Shown piece by piece: positions 45,652 to 54,300 of a stretch of 64,000 bases of DNA. The translations under genes and the position numbers were made by a program. Under the pieces are notes generated by a model, which had not been told where the DNA came from, did no database searches, and saw only the letters and a list, made by a program, of their open reading frames with translations. The stretch is from Cognatishimia sp. 1_MG-2023. GTDB taxonomy: Bacteria; Pseudomonadota; Alphaproteobacteria; Rhodobacterales; Rhodobacteraceae. Each line of letters begins with the position of its first letter. Positions within the stretch are counted from its first letter, which is position 1. The stretch lies in NCBI RefSeq assembly GCF_030548175.1, contig NZ_JAUORX010000003.1, positions 372,001 through 436,000 of the forward strand, written 5' to 3'.

Positions 45652-46195
45652 ACTTTTGCAGTTTAACGGCCTTGTTCGCGTTGAAGAACAACCCGCTGGT
45701 GGAATGATCGCTATCCGCGGTGATTTGACTGATGCTTCTATGAGGGCCGCGTTGGCAGCGATTGGGCTAGCGGTGCCTGACGTGCGTAAGGTTGCATTTG
45801 GCGACAATCGGTCCGTGGCTTGGATGTCGCCGGATGAATTGCTGGTATTCATGCCAAAGGGCGATGTTGCGGCGAGCTTGGCCACTTTAACAGAAGCATT
45901 GGCTGGCGTTCATTCGCTGGTTCAGGATGTGTCGGACATGCGTGCACGGTTTAAGGTAAGTGGTGCGCAGGTACGGGATGTTTTGGGTAAAGTCATGCCC
46001 GTGGATTTTGCCACTGACGGCTTTGCCGCGGGTGACATCCGTCGCACGCGTTTAGCGCAAGTTCCAGCAGCGATTTGGATGTCGGAAGACGGCACCGTGG
46101 ATGTGATTTGTTTCCGATCCGTTGCGCGGTATGCTTTTGATGTGCTCAAAAGTTCCGCGAATTCCGATAGTGCGGTAGCCTATTATTCTATGTGA
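45644..46195 (+). CDS. soxG: Sarcosine oxidase gamma subunit
   Basis: 183 residues from ATG 45644, within the end of soxA, preceded by GGGGAGAAGC. GcvT/SoxG-like fold: VAFGDNRSVAWMSPDELLVF (about 52-71), SLVQDVSDMRARFKVSG and C-terminal FRSVARYAFDVLKSSANSD. Structural subunit of the tetramer. Last sox gene; about 95 bp then separate it from sodB. No folate genes such as purU, folD or glyA are attached, unlike many sox operons. Confidence 0.93.
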   Translation: MSELLQFNGLVRVEEQPAGGMIAIRGDLTDASMRAALAAIGLAVPDVRKVAFGDNRSVAWMSPDELLVFMPKGDVAASLATLTEALAGVHSLVQDVSDMRARFKVSGAQVRDVLGKVMPVDFATDGFAAGDIRRTRLAQVPAAIWMSEDGTVDVICFRSVARYAFDVLKSSANSDSAVAYYSM

Positions 46196-46290
46196 AACTT
46201 AGGTTTTTGTGGGCTTTGCCCTTGACCTTAGGGTGTAAAAACTCCCATCTGTGCGACAGAGAGACCGCACGAACATTTGAGGAGGCCGAC

Positions 46291-46890
46291 ATGGCTTTTG
46301 AACTTCCTGATCTTCCTTACGCACATGACGCATTGGCTGCACACGGCATGTCTGCTGAAACGCTGGAATTCCACCACGATCTGCACCACAACGCTTATGT
46401 AACCAATGGTAACGCAGCGATTGCGGGTACTGAGTGGGAGGGCAAGACCCTCGAAGAGATCATTGTTGGCACCTACAACAAGACGTCTGTTGCGCAAAAC
46501 GGCATCTTCAACAACATCTCACAGCTTTGGAACCACAACCAATTCTGGGAAATGATGGGCCCTAACAAAACTGCAATGCCAGGCGAGCTTGAAAAAGCGA
46601 TCGTTGAGAGCTTTGGTTCTGTTGACGCGTTCAAAAAAGAATTCTCTGCAGCGGGCGCAGGCCAATTCGGGTCTGGCTGGTGCTGGTTGGTTAAAGACAC
46701 CGATGGTGGCTTGAAAGTTACTAAGACTGAAAACGGTGTTAACCCACTGTGCTTTGGTCAAACAGCTCTGCTGGGTTGCGATGTTTGGGAGCACTCTTAC
46801 TACATCGACTTCCGCAACAAACGTCCTGTTTACCTGACCAACTTCTTGGACAACCTGGTAAACTGGGAAAACGTTGCAGGCCGTCTGTAA
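46291..46890 (+). CDS. sodB: Superoxide dismutase, Fe/Mn family (probably Fe-type)
   Basis: 199 residues from ATG 46291 (MAFELPDLPYAHDALAAHG) after GAGGAGGCC. Converts superoxide to oxygen and H2O2. Metal ligands are visible: His in LEFHHDLHHNAYV (His27 area), His in ISQLWNHNQFWEMM (about 74), then Asp and His in GCDVWEHSYYIDF (about 158-162). The Gln in SQLWNH is the Fe-type position, so iron is the likelier metal. No signal peptide, so cytosolic. It has its own leader (TTGACC near 46220) and terminator, though read-through from soxG is possible. Confidence 0.96.
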   Translation: MAFELPDLPYAHDALAAHGMSAETLEFHHDLHHNAYVTNGNAAIAGTEWEGKTLEEIIVGTYNKTSVAQNGIFNNISQLWNHNQFWEMMGPNKTAMPGELEKAIVESFGSVDAFKKEFSAAGAGQFGSGWCWLVKDTDGGLKVTKTENGVNPLCFGQTALLGCDVWEHSYYIDFRNKRPVYLTNFLDNLVNWENVAGRL

Positions 46891-46929
46891 TATTGACGCC
46901 TGAGCGTTTCGCTCGTTTACGAATTAAGA

Positions 46930-46964
46930 AAGCCCTCAAGCAATGCTTGGGGGCTTTTGTTTTG
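46930..46964 (+). terminator. Intrinsic terminator of sodB
   Basis: AAGCCCTCAAGC (46930-46941) and GCTTGGGGGCTT (46945-46956), 12 pairs around AAT, then TTGTTTTG. Confidence 0.88.
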
Positions 46965-46986
46965 TTTGGAAGTCACAGTGGCGGGC

Positions 46987-47535
46987 TTATAACGCGGCCG
47001 TCAGTGATGTGATGGTTTCTTCGACGCTGTCGCATGTCTTGAAGTACGATTTGATAGAGGCATCAGCGAAGCCTTCGCTGATGACGTGATCGAGCAGGGC
47101 GAGGAGGGGATTCCAATAGCCCTCGATATTGCACAAGACGATTGGCTTGTCGTGAAGGGCGAGTTGACGCCATGTTAGGATTTCAAAGAATTCATCCAAT
47201 GACCCCGCACCGCCGGGGAGCATGACGATTGCATCGCTGTTCATGAACATCAGCTTTTTGCGCTCATGCATGTTTTCTGTGATGATGAATTGGGTCAGGT
47301 CGGTTTTACCGACCTCGCGTTTTAGCAAATGTGTTGGGATCACGCCAAAGGTTTTGCCGTAGGCGTCTTGGGTGCCGCGGGCGACAGCACCCATTAGGCC
47401 AACGTCCCCGGCACCATAAACGAGGCGCCAGTTCTGGGCGGCGATGGCTTGGCCAAGCTCTGTGGCCGCAGTTTCGTAAGCCGGTTTTGCGCCAGAACGT
47501 GATCCGCAAAAGACACAGATAGATGGGCTGGACAT
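46987..47535 (-). CDS. LOG-family protein (TIGR00730), cytokinin-riboside-monophosphate phosphoribohydrolase-like
   Basis: 182 residues from ATG 47535 (MSSPSICVFCGSRSGAKPAY) after AGAGGTTTTCC. Rossmann-like fold with YGAGDVGLMGAVARG (about 43-57) and the LOG signature VMLPGGAGSLDEFFEILTW (about 99-117, PGGxGTxxE with Ser for Thr). LOG enzymes split ribose-5-phosphate from nucleoside 5'-monophosphates; in bacteria the physiological substrate is generally uncertain. Divergent from the LysM gene. Confidence 0.9.
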   Translation of the reverse strand: MSSPSICVFCGSRSGAKPAYETAATELGQAIAAQNWRLVYGAGDVGLMGAVARGTQDAYGKTFGVIPTHLLKREVGKTDLTQFIITENMHERKKLMFMNSDAIVMLPGGAGSLDEFFEILTWRQLALHDKPIVLCNIEGYWNPLLALLDHVISEGFADASIKSYFKTCDSVEETITSLTAAL

Positions 47536-47635
47536 GGAAAACCTCTGTCTGGTTAAAGCTGTTTTGACCACAGTTACCCAACTTGGTAGTGTGCCTCAAT
47601 CAAAACGACTGCCAAAATCTGGGGAAAGGGCAGCC

Positions 47636-48964
47636 ATGAGTAAATTCGCATCAGTGATGTCTGGGTCAACTGCAACCATCGGGGCGGCGGCTGTCGTCGT
47701 TGTCGGAGCGGGGCTTTATTTTGGGGGCGTGTTGGATCGCGAGCCACCTGAGGTGCCAGCCGCGCCTGTAATTGAAGCGGCACAACCGGTCGCGCCGAAA
47801 GATGACGTTGTCGCAGTACCGGAGGTGGTGGAACCAGTTGTTGAAGCGCCTGTGGTTGAAGAGGTCGCCGCTGAAGAGGTTGCGGCTGAAGTGATCCGCC
47901 CAAGCTTTGATGTTGTACGCGTTGAGCCTGATGGAACAACTCTGATAGCTGGCGCTGGTGTCGCTGGTGGCATGGTTCAGATTTTGCTTGATGGTGCGTC
48001 GGTCGCTGAGGCTGAGACGGGTGCCGACGGCAAGTTTGCGAGTTTTCTCACTTTGGAACCAAGTGATGCGGCGCGGGTATTGAGCCTGGTGCAGTCCGTT
48101 GATGGGGACGATGTTGCTTCTGACGCGACGGTTATTGTCGCGCCGACGCCTGTGGTCGTTGCCGAAGAGGTTGTTGCAGAGGTGGCTGAAACAGTTGAAG
48201 CCGTAGAAGAAGCTGCCACTGAGGTGATTGCAGATGCGTCTTCTGTCGCGGATGCGGTTGAAGAGGTTGTGCCAGAGGTTGTTGAGGATGCGGCACCTGA
48301 ACCGGTAACTGAAACAGTTGTGGCCGAAGCGGTTGTTGAACCTGTCGCTCCTGAGGAAACTGAGCAGCCAGAGGTGGTTGTGACCGAGGAACCGGTTGAA
48401 GTTGCTGCTGTATCGCAGCCCGTTGCTCCGGCCGTGATTATTTCAGACAATGAGGGTGCACGCGTGTTGCAAGCGCCGAGTGATCAAAGCCCAGAGGTGC
48501 AGGATGCGATTGCTTTGGATGCAATCAGCTATTCCGAAGAGGGCAATGTGCAGCTTTCCGGTCGTGCGAAATCTGGCGGTTTTGCGCGTGTCTATCTGGA
48601 CAATGTGTCCAAGGCGGATGAACCGATCTTGCAAGATGGCACATGGCGCGCTGAATTGCCGAATATCGAGGCTGGTGTTTATACGCTGCGTGTAGACCAC
48701 CTAACGGAAACTGGTTTGGTTTTATCGCGCGTTGAAACGCCCTTTAAGCGCGAACCAAAAGAAGAGTTGCTGGTTGCCTCTGAGGAGGTCGCAGAAAAGC
48801 GTGTGGTGGCGGTGACTGTTCAGCCGGGTAATACGCTTTGGGCGATTGCCAAGGAAAGCTACGGCGATGGCATTCAATATGTGAAAGTCTTTGAAGCAAA
48901 CAAAGACCGCATTCGCAATCCGGATTTGATTTATCCGGGCCAGATTTTCACCGTTCCTGAGTGA
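47636..48964 (+). CDS. LysM-domain envelope protein with long acidic linker
   Basis: 442 residues from ATG 47636 (MSKFASVMSGSTATIGAAAV) after AAAGGGCAG. One N-terminal TM (TIGAAAVVVVGAGLYFGG, about 13-30) and an Ig/carboxypeptidase-like region (about 80-165: GAGVAGGMVQILLDGASVAE). A Val/Glu/Ala-rich low-complexity linker follows (about 170-265), then a second Ig-like segment (VQLSGRAKSGGFARVYLDN) and a C-terminal LysM (VQPGNTLWAIAKESYGDGI ... LIYPGQIFTVPE, about 395-442). LysM binds peptidoglycan, so the protein probably spans the periplasm from inner membrane to wall. Function otherwise unknown. Confidence 0.88.
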   Translation: MSKFASVMSGSTATIGAAAVVVVGAGLYFGGVLDREPPEVPAAPVIEAAQPVAPKDDVVAVPEVVEPVVEAPVVEEVAAEEVAAEVIRPSFDVVRVEPDGTTLIAGAGVAGGMVQILLDGASVAEAETGADGKFASFLTLEPSDAARVLSLVQSVDGDDVASDATVIVAPTPVVVAEEVVAEVAETVEAVEEAATEVIADASSVADAVEEVVPEVVEDAAPEPVTETVVAEAVVEPVAPEETEQPEVVVTEEPVEVAAVSQPVAPAVIISDNEGARVLQAPSDQSPEVQDAIALDAISYSEEGNVQLSGRAKSGGFARVYLDNVSKADEPILQDGTWRAELPNIEAGVYTLRVDHLTETGLVLSRVETPFKREPKEELLVASEEVAEKRVVAVTVQPGNTLWAIAKESYGDGIQYVKVFEANKDRIRNPDLIYPGQIFTVPE

Positions 48965-48973
48965 TTTATTTGG

Positions 48974-49008
48974 AAAAGGGGGCGTCGTTGCCCCCTTTGA
49001 TCCTTTTA
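48974..49008 (+). terminator. Intrinsic terminator of the LysM gene
   Basis: AAAGGGGGC (48975-48983) and GCCCCCTTT (48990-48998), then GATCCTTTTATTT. A second small hairpin AGCCACC/GGTGGCT lies at 49024-49041. Confidence 0.85.
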
Positions 49009-49097
49009 TTTAACTAAGAATACAGCCACCTTGGGGTGGCTTTCTGATGTTTGGGTGTTTAGTTCAATGGGCTGGGCATCGGAAGTGGGGCAGTATC

Positions 49098-50924
49098 ATG
49101 CAAAAGTGGCGGACGGCATCAGACGAGGAACTGGCTCGGGCTAAAGACCGGTCTGGATGGAACGTTATTCGCCGCGTTGCACCTTATCTGTGGCCGAAGG
49201 GAAAGCTTTGGGTAAAGCAACGCGTCGTCTTGGCCATGCTGGCGCTTATCGCATCAAAGGCCATCGCGGTTTATGTGCCTCAAATCTATAAACAAGTTGT
49301 CAATGTATTGGCCGCAGAGGGTGTGTCTCCGCTGATGTTGGGCGCGGTTGGTTTGACTGTTGCCTATGGTATGGCACGTTTGATGGCCGTGGCATTTCAG
49401 AACCTACGTGATGCTATCTTTGCCAAGGTGGGGCAGCGTGCCTTGCGGCAGTTGGCGTTAGAAACCTTTGAGCATATTCACCGCTTGTCGATGCGCTATC
49501 ACATCACTCGGAAAACGGGCGGTTTGAGCCGGATTATTGAGCGTGGGGTGAAGGGTGTTGAGTTTCTTCTGCGCTTTATGCTGTTTTCAATTGGGCCGCT
49601 TATTCTAGAGCTGCTTTTGATCGCTGGCATTTTGTATTTTGCTTTGGACGTTTGGTATCTGGCGGTCATTGTTTTGACGATTGCTGCCTATGTTTGGTTT
49701 ACCTTCAAGGTCACCGAATGGCGCGTGAAATTGCGCCGGGAGATGAATGACCAAGACACGGACGCGAACCAAAAGGCCATCGACAGTCTGTTGAACTTTG
49801 AGACGGTGAAATACTTTGGTGCCGAGTCCCGTGAAGCAGCACGCTATGACCAATCTATGAAAGGTTATGAGGCCGCGGCCTTGAAGACAGCCTATTCGTT
49901 GGCGGGGTTGAATGTTGGTCAGTCTATCTTGATCACAAGTGGTCTTGTCGTGGTTATGGTCATGGCCGCGATGGGCGTTGAAAATGGGACCTTGACCGTT
50001 GGCGATTTCGTCATGGTGAATGCCTATATGATCCAGATTACGATGCCATTGAACTTCTTGGGTACGGTTTATCGCGAAATCCGTCAGAGCCTTGTTGATA
50101 TGGGCGAGATGTTTGATTTGCTGGAGCAGCCTGCCGAGATTTCAGATGCCGATGACGCCAAACCATTGAAGGTTGATGGTGGCCGGATCGAATTGAGGGA
50201 TGTTGAGTTTGGTTATGATGAAGAGCGGCCCATCCTAAAGGGGGTGACGCTTGCGGTAGACGCAGGGCAGAACGTGGCGATTGTGGGGGCTTCTGGTTCT
50301 GGTAAGTCGACAATTGGGCGTTTGTTGTTCCGGTTCTACGATGTGCAGGCAGGTGCTTTGCGCATTGACGGACAAGATGTGCGTGACGTGACCCAACAGA
50401 GCTTGCACGACGCGATTGGCGTGGTTCCGCAGGATACTGTGCTGTTCAACGATACGATCCGCTACAACATCGCTTATGGCCGTGATGGCGCGAGCTATGA
50501 AGATATTGTAGCGGCGGCAGAAGCTGCGCAAATTCATGATTTCATCATGAGCTTGCCGGATGGGTATGAAACAACTGTAGGCGAGCGTGGATTGAAGTTA
50601 TCCGGTGGTGAGAAGCAGCGGGTAGGTATTGCGCGGACTTTGCTGAAGAACCCACCGCTGCTGCTTTTGGATGAAGCGACCTCTGCCTTGGATACTGAGA
50701 CAGAACAGTCGATCCAAGATGCCTTGGCTTTGGCTGGACATGGGCGCACGGTGATTACCATTGCGCACCGATTGTCGACTATCGCTGAGGCGGACAGAAT
50801 TGTTGTGCTAGAGCAGGGCGTTATCGTCGAAGAGGGCACGCATACTGATTTGCTGGAACGCGAAGGGCGCTATGCGCAGCTTTGGCACCGTCAGCTGAGC
50901 GATGACGAGAGCGCGGTTGCGTAA
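49098..50924 (+). CDS. Atm1/ABCB7-type ABC exporter (fused permease-ATPase)
   Basis: 608 residues from ATG 49098 (MQKWRTASDEELARAKDRSG). Six-TM exporter domain (about 40-330), with ALETFEHIHRLSMRYHITRK and the substrate-site helix region ALETFEHIHRLS/NDQDTDANQKAIDSLLNFE characteristic of the Atm1/HMT1 group. The nucleotide-binding domain has Walker A VGASGSGKSTIGRLLFRF (about 394-411), signature LSGGEKQRVGIARTLL, Walker B LLLLDEATSALD and H-loop TIAHRLSTI. Homologues export glutathione-linked sulfur or heavy-metal conjugates. Start at 49047 is possible but lacks a ribosome site. Its 3' end overlaps a convergent gene by 34 bp. Confidence 0.92.
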   Translation: MQKWRTASDEELARAKDRSGWNVIRRVAPYLWPKGKLWVKQRVVLAMLALIASKAIAVYVPQIYKQVVNVLAAEGVSPLMLGAVGLTVAYGMARLMAVAFQNLRDAIFAKVGQRALRQLALETFEHIHRLSMRYHITRKTGGLSRIIERGVKGVEFLLRFMLFSIGPLILELLLIAGILYFALDVWYLAVIVLTIAAYVWFTFKVTEWRVKLRREMNDQDTDANQKAIDSLLNFETVKYFGAESREAARYDQSMKGYEAAALKTAYSLAGLNVGQSILITSGLVVVMVMAAMGVENGTLTVGDFVMVNAYMIQITMPLNFLGTVYREIRQSLVDMGEMFDLLEQPAEISDADDAKPLKVDGGRIELRDVEFGYDEERPILKGVTLAVDAGQNVAIVGASGSGKSTIGRLLFRFYDVQAGALRIDGQDVRDVTQQSLHDAIGVVPQDTVLFNDTIRYNIAYGRDGASYEDIVAAAEAAQIHDFIMSLPDGYETTVGERGLKLSGGEKQRVGIARTLLKNPPLLLLDEATSALDTETEQSIQDALALAGHGRTVITIAHRLSTIAEADRIVVLEQGVIVEEGTHTDLLEREGRYAQLWHRQLSDDESAVA

Positions 50925-51349
50925 TTGTCTATTGCGGCTGACTCGCTGAACTTCCAAGTCGCGATTTGTTCGCTGATGTTGGCTTTGGTGATCCGCCATC
51001 CCTGTGGGCAATTAAGCAGCAGATAAGAGGTGTTCCATTGGGCGAGCAGGGCTCCCTGCGCATTAAATGCGCGGAACTTTGACAGGCATAGTGCTTCTTC
51101 GTCTGACGTTTGATGAACGAGGTCGGTTTCCCCGATCACCTTGGCGACACCTTCGGTTGCGTAAAAGCCATGTACTCCGCGTAAAGCGTTACGCAGTTCG
51201 CGTGGCGATTGGATAACCAACTTTTGGTTAGACATGACGACCTCTGCCGGAAAATTCCAGCAACTCATGATGCATGTGTAATCATAGCTAGAAAGGCCGT
51301 CATGGAAGTTATCCATGACGGCCTTTGCTGTTCGTGCGGTCTTGTGCAT
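50891..51349 (-). CDS. Small NTF2/SnoaL-like protein downstream of the RND genes
   Basis: 152 residues if started at ATG 51349, 12 bp after the RND permease stop; ATG 51316 is an alternative with AAAGG in front. The pattern fits an NTF2-like alpha+beta barrel: MDNFHDGLSSYDYTCIMSCW helix, then FPAEVVMSN, HQTSDEEALCLSKFRAFNAQ, LLAQWNTSYLLLNCPQGWRI and ATWKFS. No catalytic assignment is possible. A perfect 15-bp inverted repeat overlaps its early codons (51292-51326). The last codons overlap the convergent ABC gene. Probably cotranscribed with the efflux genes. Confidence 0.65.
   Translation of the reverse strand: MHKTARTAKAVMDNFHDGLSSYDYTCIMSCWNFPAEVVMSNQKLVIQSPRELRNALRGVHGFYATEGVAKVIGETDLVHQTSDEEALCLSKFRAFNAQGALLAQWNTSYLLLNCPQGWRITKANISEQIATWKFSESAAIDNYATALSSSLS
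51292..51326. other. Perfect 15-bp inverted repeat after the RND permease gene
   Basis: AAAGGCCGTCATGGA (51292-51306) and TCCATGACGGCCTTT (51312-51326) are exact inverse copies with a 5-nt loop. It starts 36 bp past the RND stop and reads as part of the small NTF2-like gene. Terminator-like strength, but only TTTCT follows on the minus strand. Confidence 0.65.
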
Positions 51350-51361
51350 TTGACGCTCTGT

Positions 51362-54300
51362 CTATTCCGCTGCGCGCAAACCTGAATCACTGTCAGGTAG
51401 GTCACCAATCGGTTTTCGGTCATCTTCCCAAAGTATCTCGGGCGCTTTAATTTGTTTCGCAGCTCGGCGCAAAGCCCAATCTTGGGCCGCTCGGCTACCA
51501 CGACCTTTAGTGATACGTGCGATTAAGCGCAACCCCCAGCTGACATATGTCCAGATCCACACGCGGAGTGCGAGCATTGATGGCGTGAATACGAGGGTCA
51601 AGACCGTTGCAATACCAAGACCAAAGACAACAGCCGTCGCAAGTTGCTTCCACCAAAGCGCGGTAGGGCTGTCAATGGAATAGCCACCGCCGACAAAGTC
51701 GAGGCTAAGGCCAAACATCATTGGTGCGAGGCCTGCCATGGTGGTGATTGTGGTTAACAGAACCGGACGCAGGCGGTCCTGAGCTGTTCGAACAATCGCT
51801 TCGATCCTTGGCATGAACTGGCTGTATTCTTGATAGGTATCAATCAGAACAATGTTGTTGTTCACAACGATCCCCGCCAGGGCCACGATGCCGGTGCCGG
51901 TCATAATGATTGAGAAGGCCTGATCCATCACAAGCATCCCGATAAGGACGCCTGTTGTCGACAGAATGACGGCCAGCAAAACCAGTACCGAGTTATAGAA
52001 GCTGTTGAACTGCGCCAGAAGGATGATGAACATCAATCCAAGTGCACCCAAAAAGGCGTTTGCAAGGAAGGCTTGGCTTTCAGCTTCGTCTTCTTGGTCG
52101 CCGGTCCATTCCCATTCGATACCGTTGGGGAAAGGCTTCGCTTCTTCAAGCCAGCTTGTGATGGCGGCGATCTGAGCAGCGGGTGTCAGCGGGACAGTCG
52201 TAAAGCCGCGATCTGTGTAGCTGTCTTGCAGGTCGGTGTCGGCCTTCCACGTTTCAGCGTTGATCAACTCGCTTTCGCCAGTTTCATCATTCGTTGCTAT
52301 CATCATACCGGCAACGATACCGGCTTTGACGTCAAAGATACGAGTTTGATCGACACGGTTGATTTCAGCGAGCTTCGGAACAGGCTTACGTGTGATGAAG
52401 TTTGACAAAGGTACAAGCCCATCAGGCGTACGGACCTTGAGCGTGTCCAATGTGGACAGAACGCGGTCTTTTTCCGGAAGGCGGACGCGGATGTCGATTT
52501 CTTCATCTGAGCTGTCAACGCGCATCGTGTCGAGCAGGATGCCACGTGTGACCAGCTGAACCATTGCACCAACGGTCGCTACATCTGCGCCGTAACGACC
52601 GGCCTTTTGAACATCCACGTCGATCTGCCAGTCAATGCCGGGCAGGGGGCGTGTATCTTCGATTAGGCTCAGGCCAGCGGTTTGGTCGAACTTGTCGCGC
52701 GCGATCTTGATAGAGTTCAGTAGGTCTTCCCAATTGTCGCCTTTGACGCGCAGATGAACTGGTTTGGCGGATGCCGGGCCACGATCTGCTGCCAAAATTT
52801 CTATCTTGGCACCGGGGATCATTTGAAGCTGAGCGGTCAGTTCGTCGATGATGAGGTCACCATCAAAATCAGCAGCTTTAATCGCGCGGTTTACGGTGAT
52901 GCCGGTTAGTGGAATGTCAAACCAAGGCTCCCGTGCGTCTGGGCGATCTTCCCAAGGGATGGTCTCTAACTGGATTTGGCCAATGGTATCCTTTGGCGGC
53001 TGCGCGCCTCCATTGTTGCTGTTTAGGCCACCTTCGCCTGCAAAAGAGAATGCGGTTTTGATACCCGGATGGGCCAAAACGATCTTTTCAGCTTGGGAAA
53101 CAATGTCGTCTTTTTGCTCTAGCGAAAGGTTACCCTTGGCTAGAACATAAACGATGGCCTGTTCTGGCTCGGATTCTACGAAGAATTCGACACCTTTGTT
53201 GTTGGCCCCAAAGTATCCAAAGACGCTAACCACAAAGAATGCTACGGCAGCAATGGAAACCAATGGCATGATCGGATTGCCCGCGATCAGTTTGATGAAC
53301 CACCCAAATGCAGAGAGCTGACGGCCAACTTTAATGCGACGTTCACGGCGGCTGATCATAACCGCGTCTACGGTGATAGATGCCGCAAAGGCACCAAGCA
53401 TAAAGATGATAAAGCCAACGATGAACGGGGCGAGACCACCAGCAGCACCTGCGGACCCAAGCAGATACGTTGGGTTCAAGATTTGCATGGCGCCAAGGAA
53501 AATCACGAAGAGTGACGGTGGAACCAAGGCGATGCGAACCATCCATGGCGCACGTTTGCGTAGCTCTACAGATGCGTTGTGGAAGAAACGGCTTAAGCGG
53601 CCGGATACACCACCCATAACAGGCAAATAGATTAGTGCCACAACCAAGGAGGCAGATAGAACAAAGATCAGTGTGACAGGGAGCATGCCCATGAATTGGC
53701 CCGGAACACCCGGCCAGAACAGCATTGGCAAGAATGCACACAATGTGGTCGCGGTTGAGGACACAACTGGCCAGAACATACGCTTCGCCGCTTCGACATA
53801 GGCGTGCATCGGGCCAACACCTTGGTTGATCCGTTTGTCGGCGTATTCCACGACAACAATGGCACCATCCACCAACATTCCAACCGCAAGGATTAGGCCG
53901 AACATAACGATGTTGGAAATCGTGATTTCCATCAGCGCGAGCAGGGCGAAACACAAGAGGAACGAGGTTGGGATCGCAAAGCCCACAAGCAATGCAGCGC
54001 GTGTACCTAGTGCGGCCAAGACAACGATCATAACAAGCGCAATCGCAGTTAAAACAGAGCCTTCGAGCTGGCCAACCATGGAGCCGACGATGCGGCTTTG
54101 GTCATTTGATGTACCAACTTCGACCGCTGCCTTGAGCTCATGCGGCCAATCTGCAGAAGCTTCTTCAACGGTTTGGCGGACCAAATCTGCGGTGTCGATC
54201 AGGTTGAAACCTTTGCGTTTCACGACCTGAAGGGCAACGGTATTGACCGAATTGAAGCGCGCTGTTCCGGTGCGATCCTCGAAGGTTAGGTTGATTTCGG

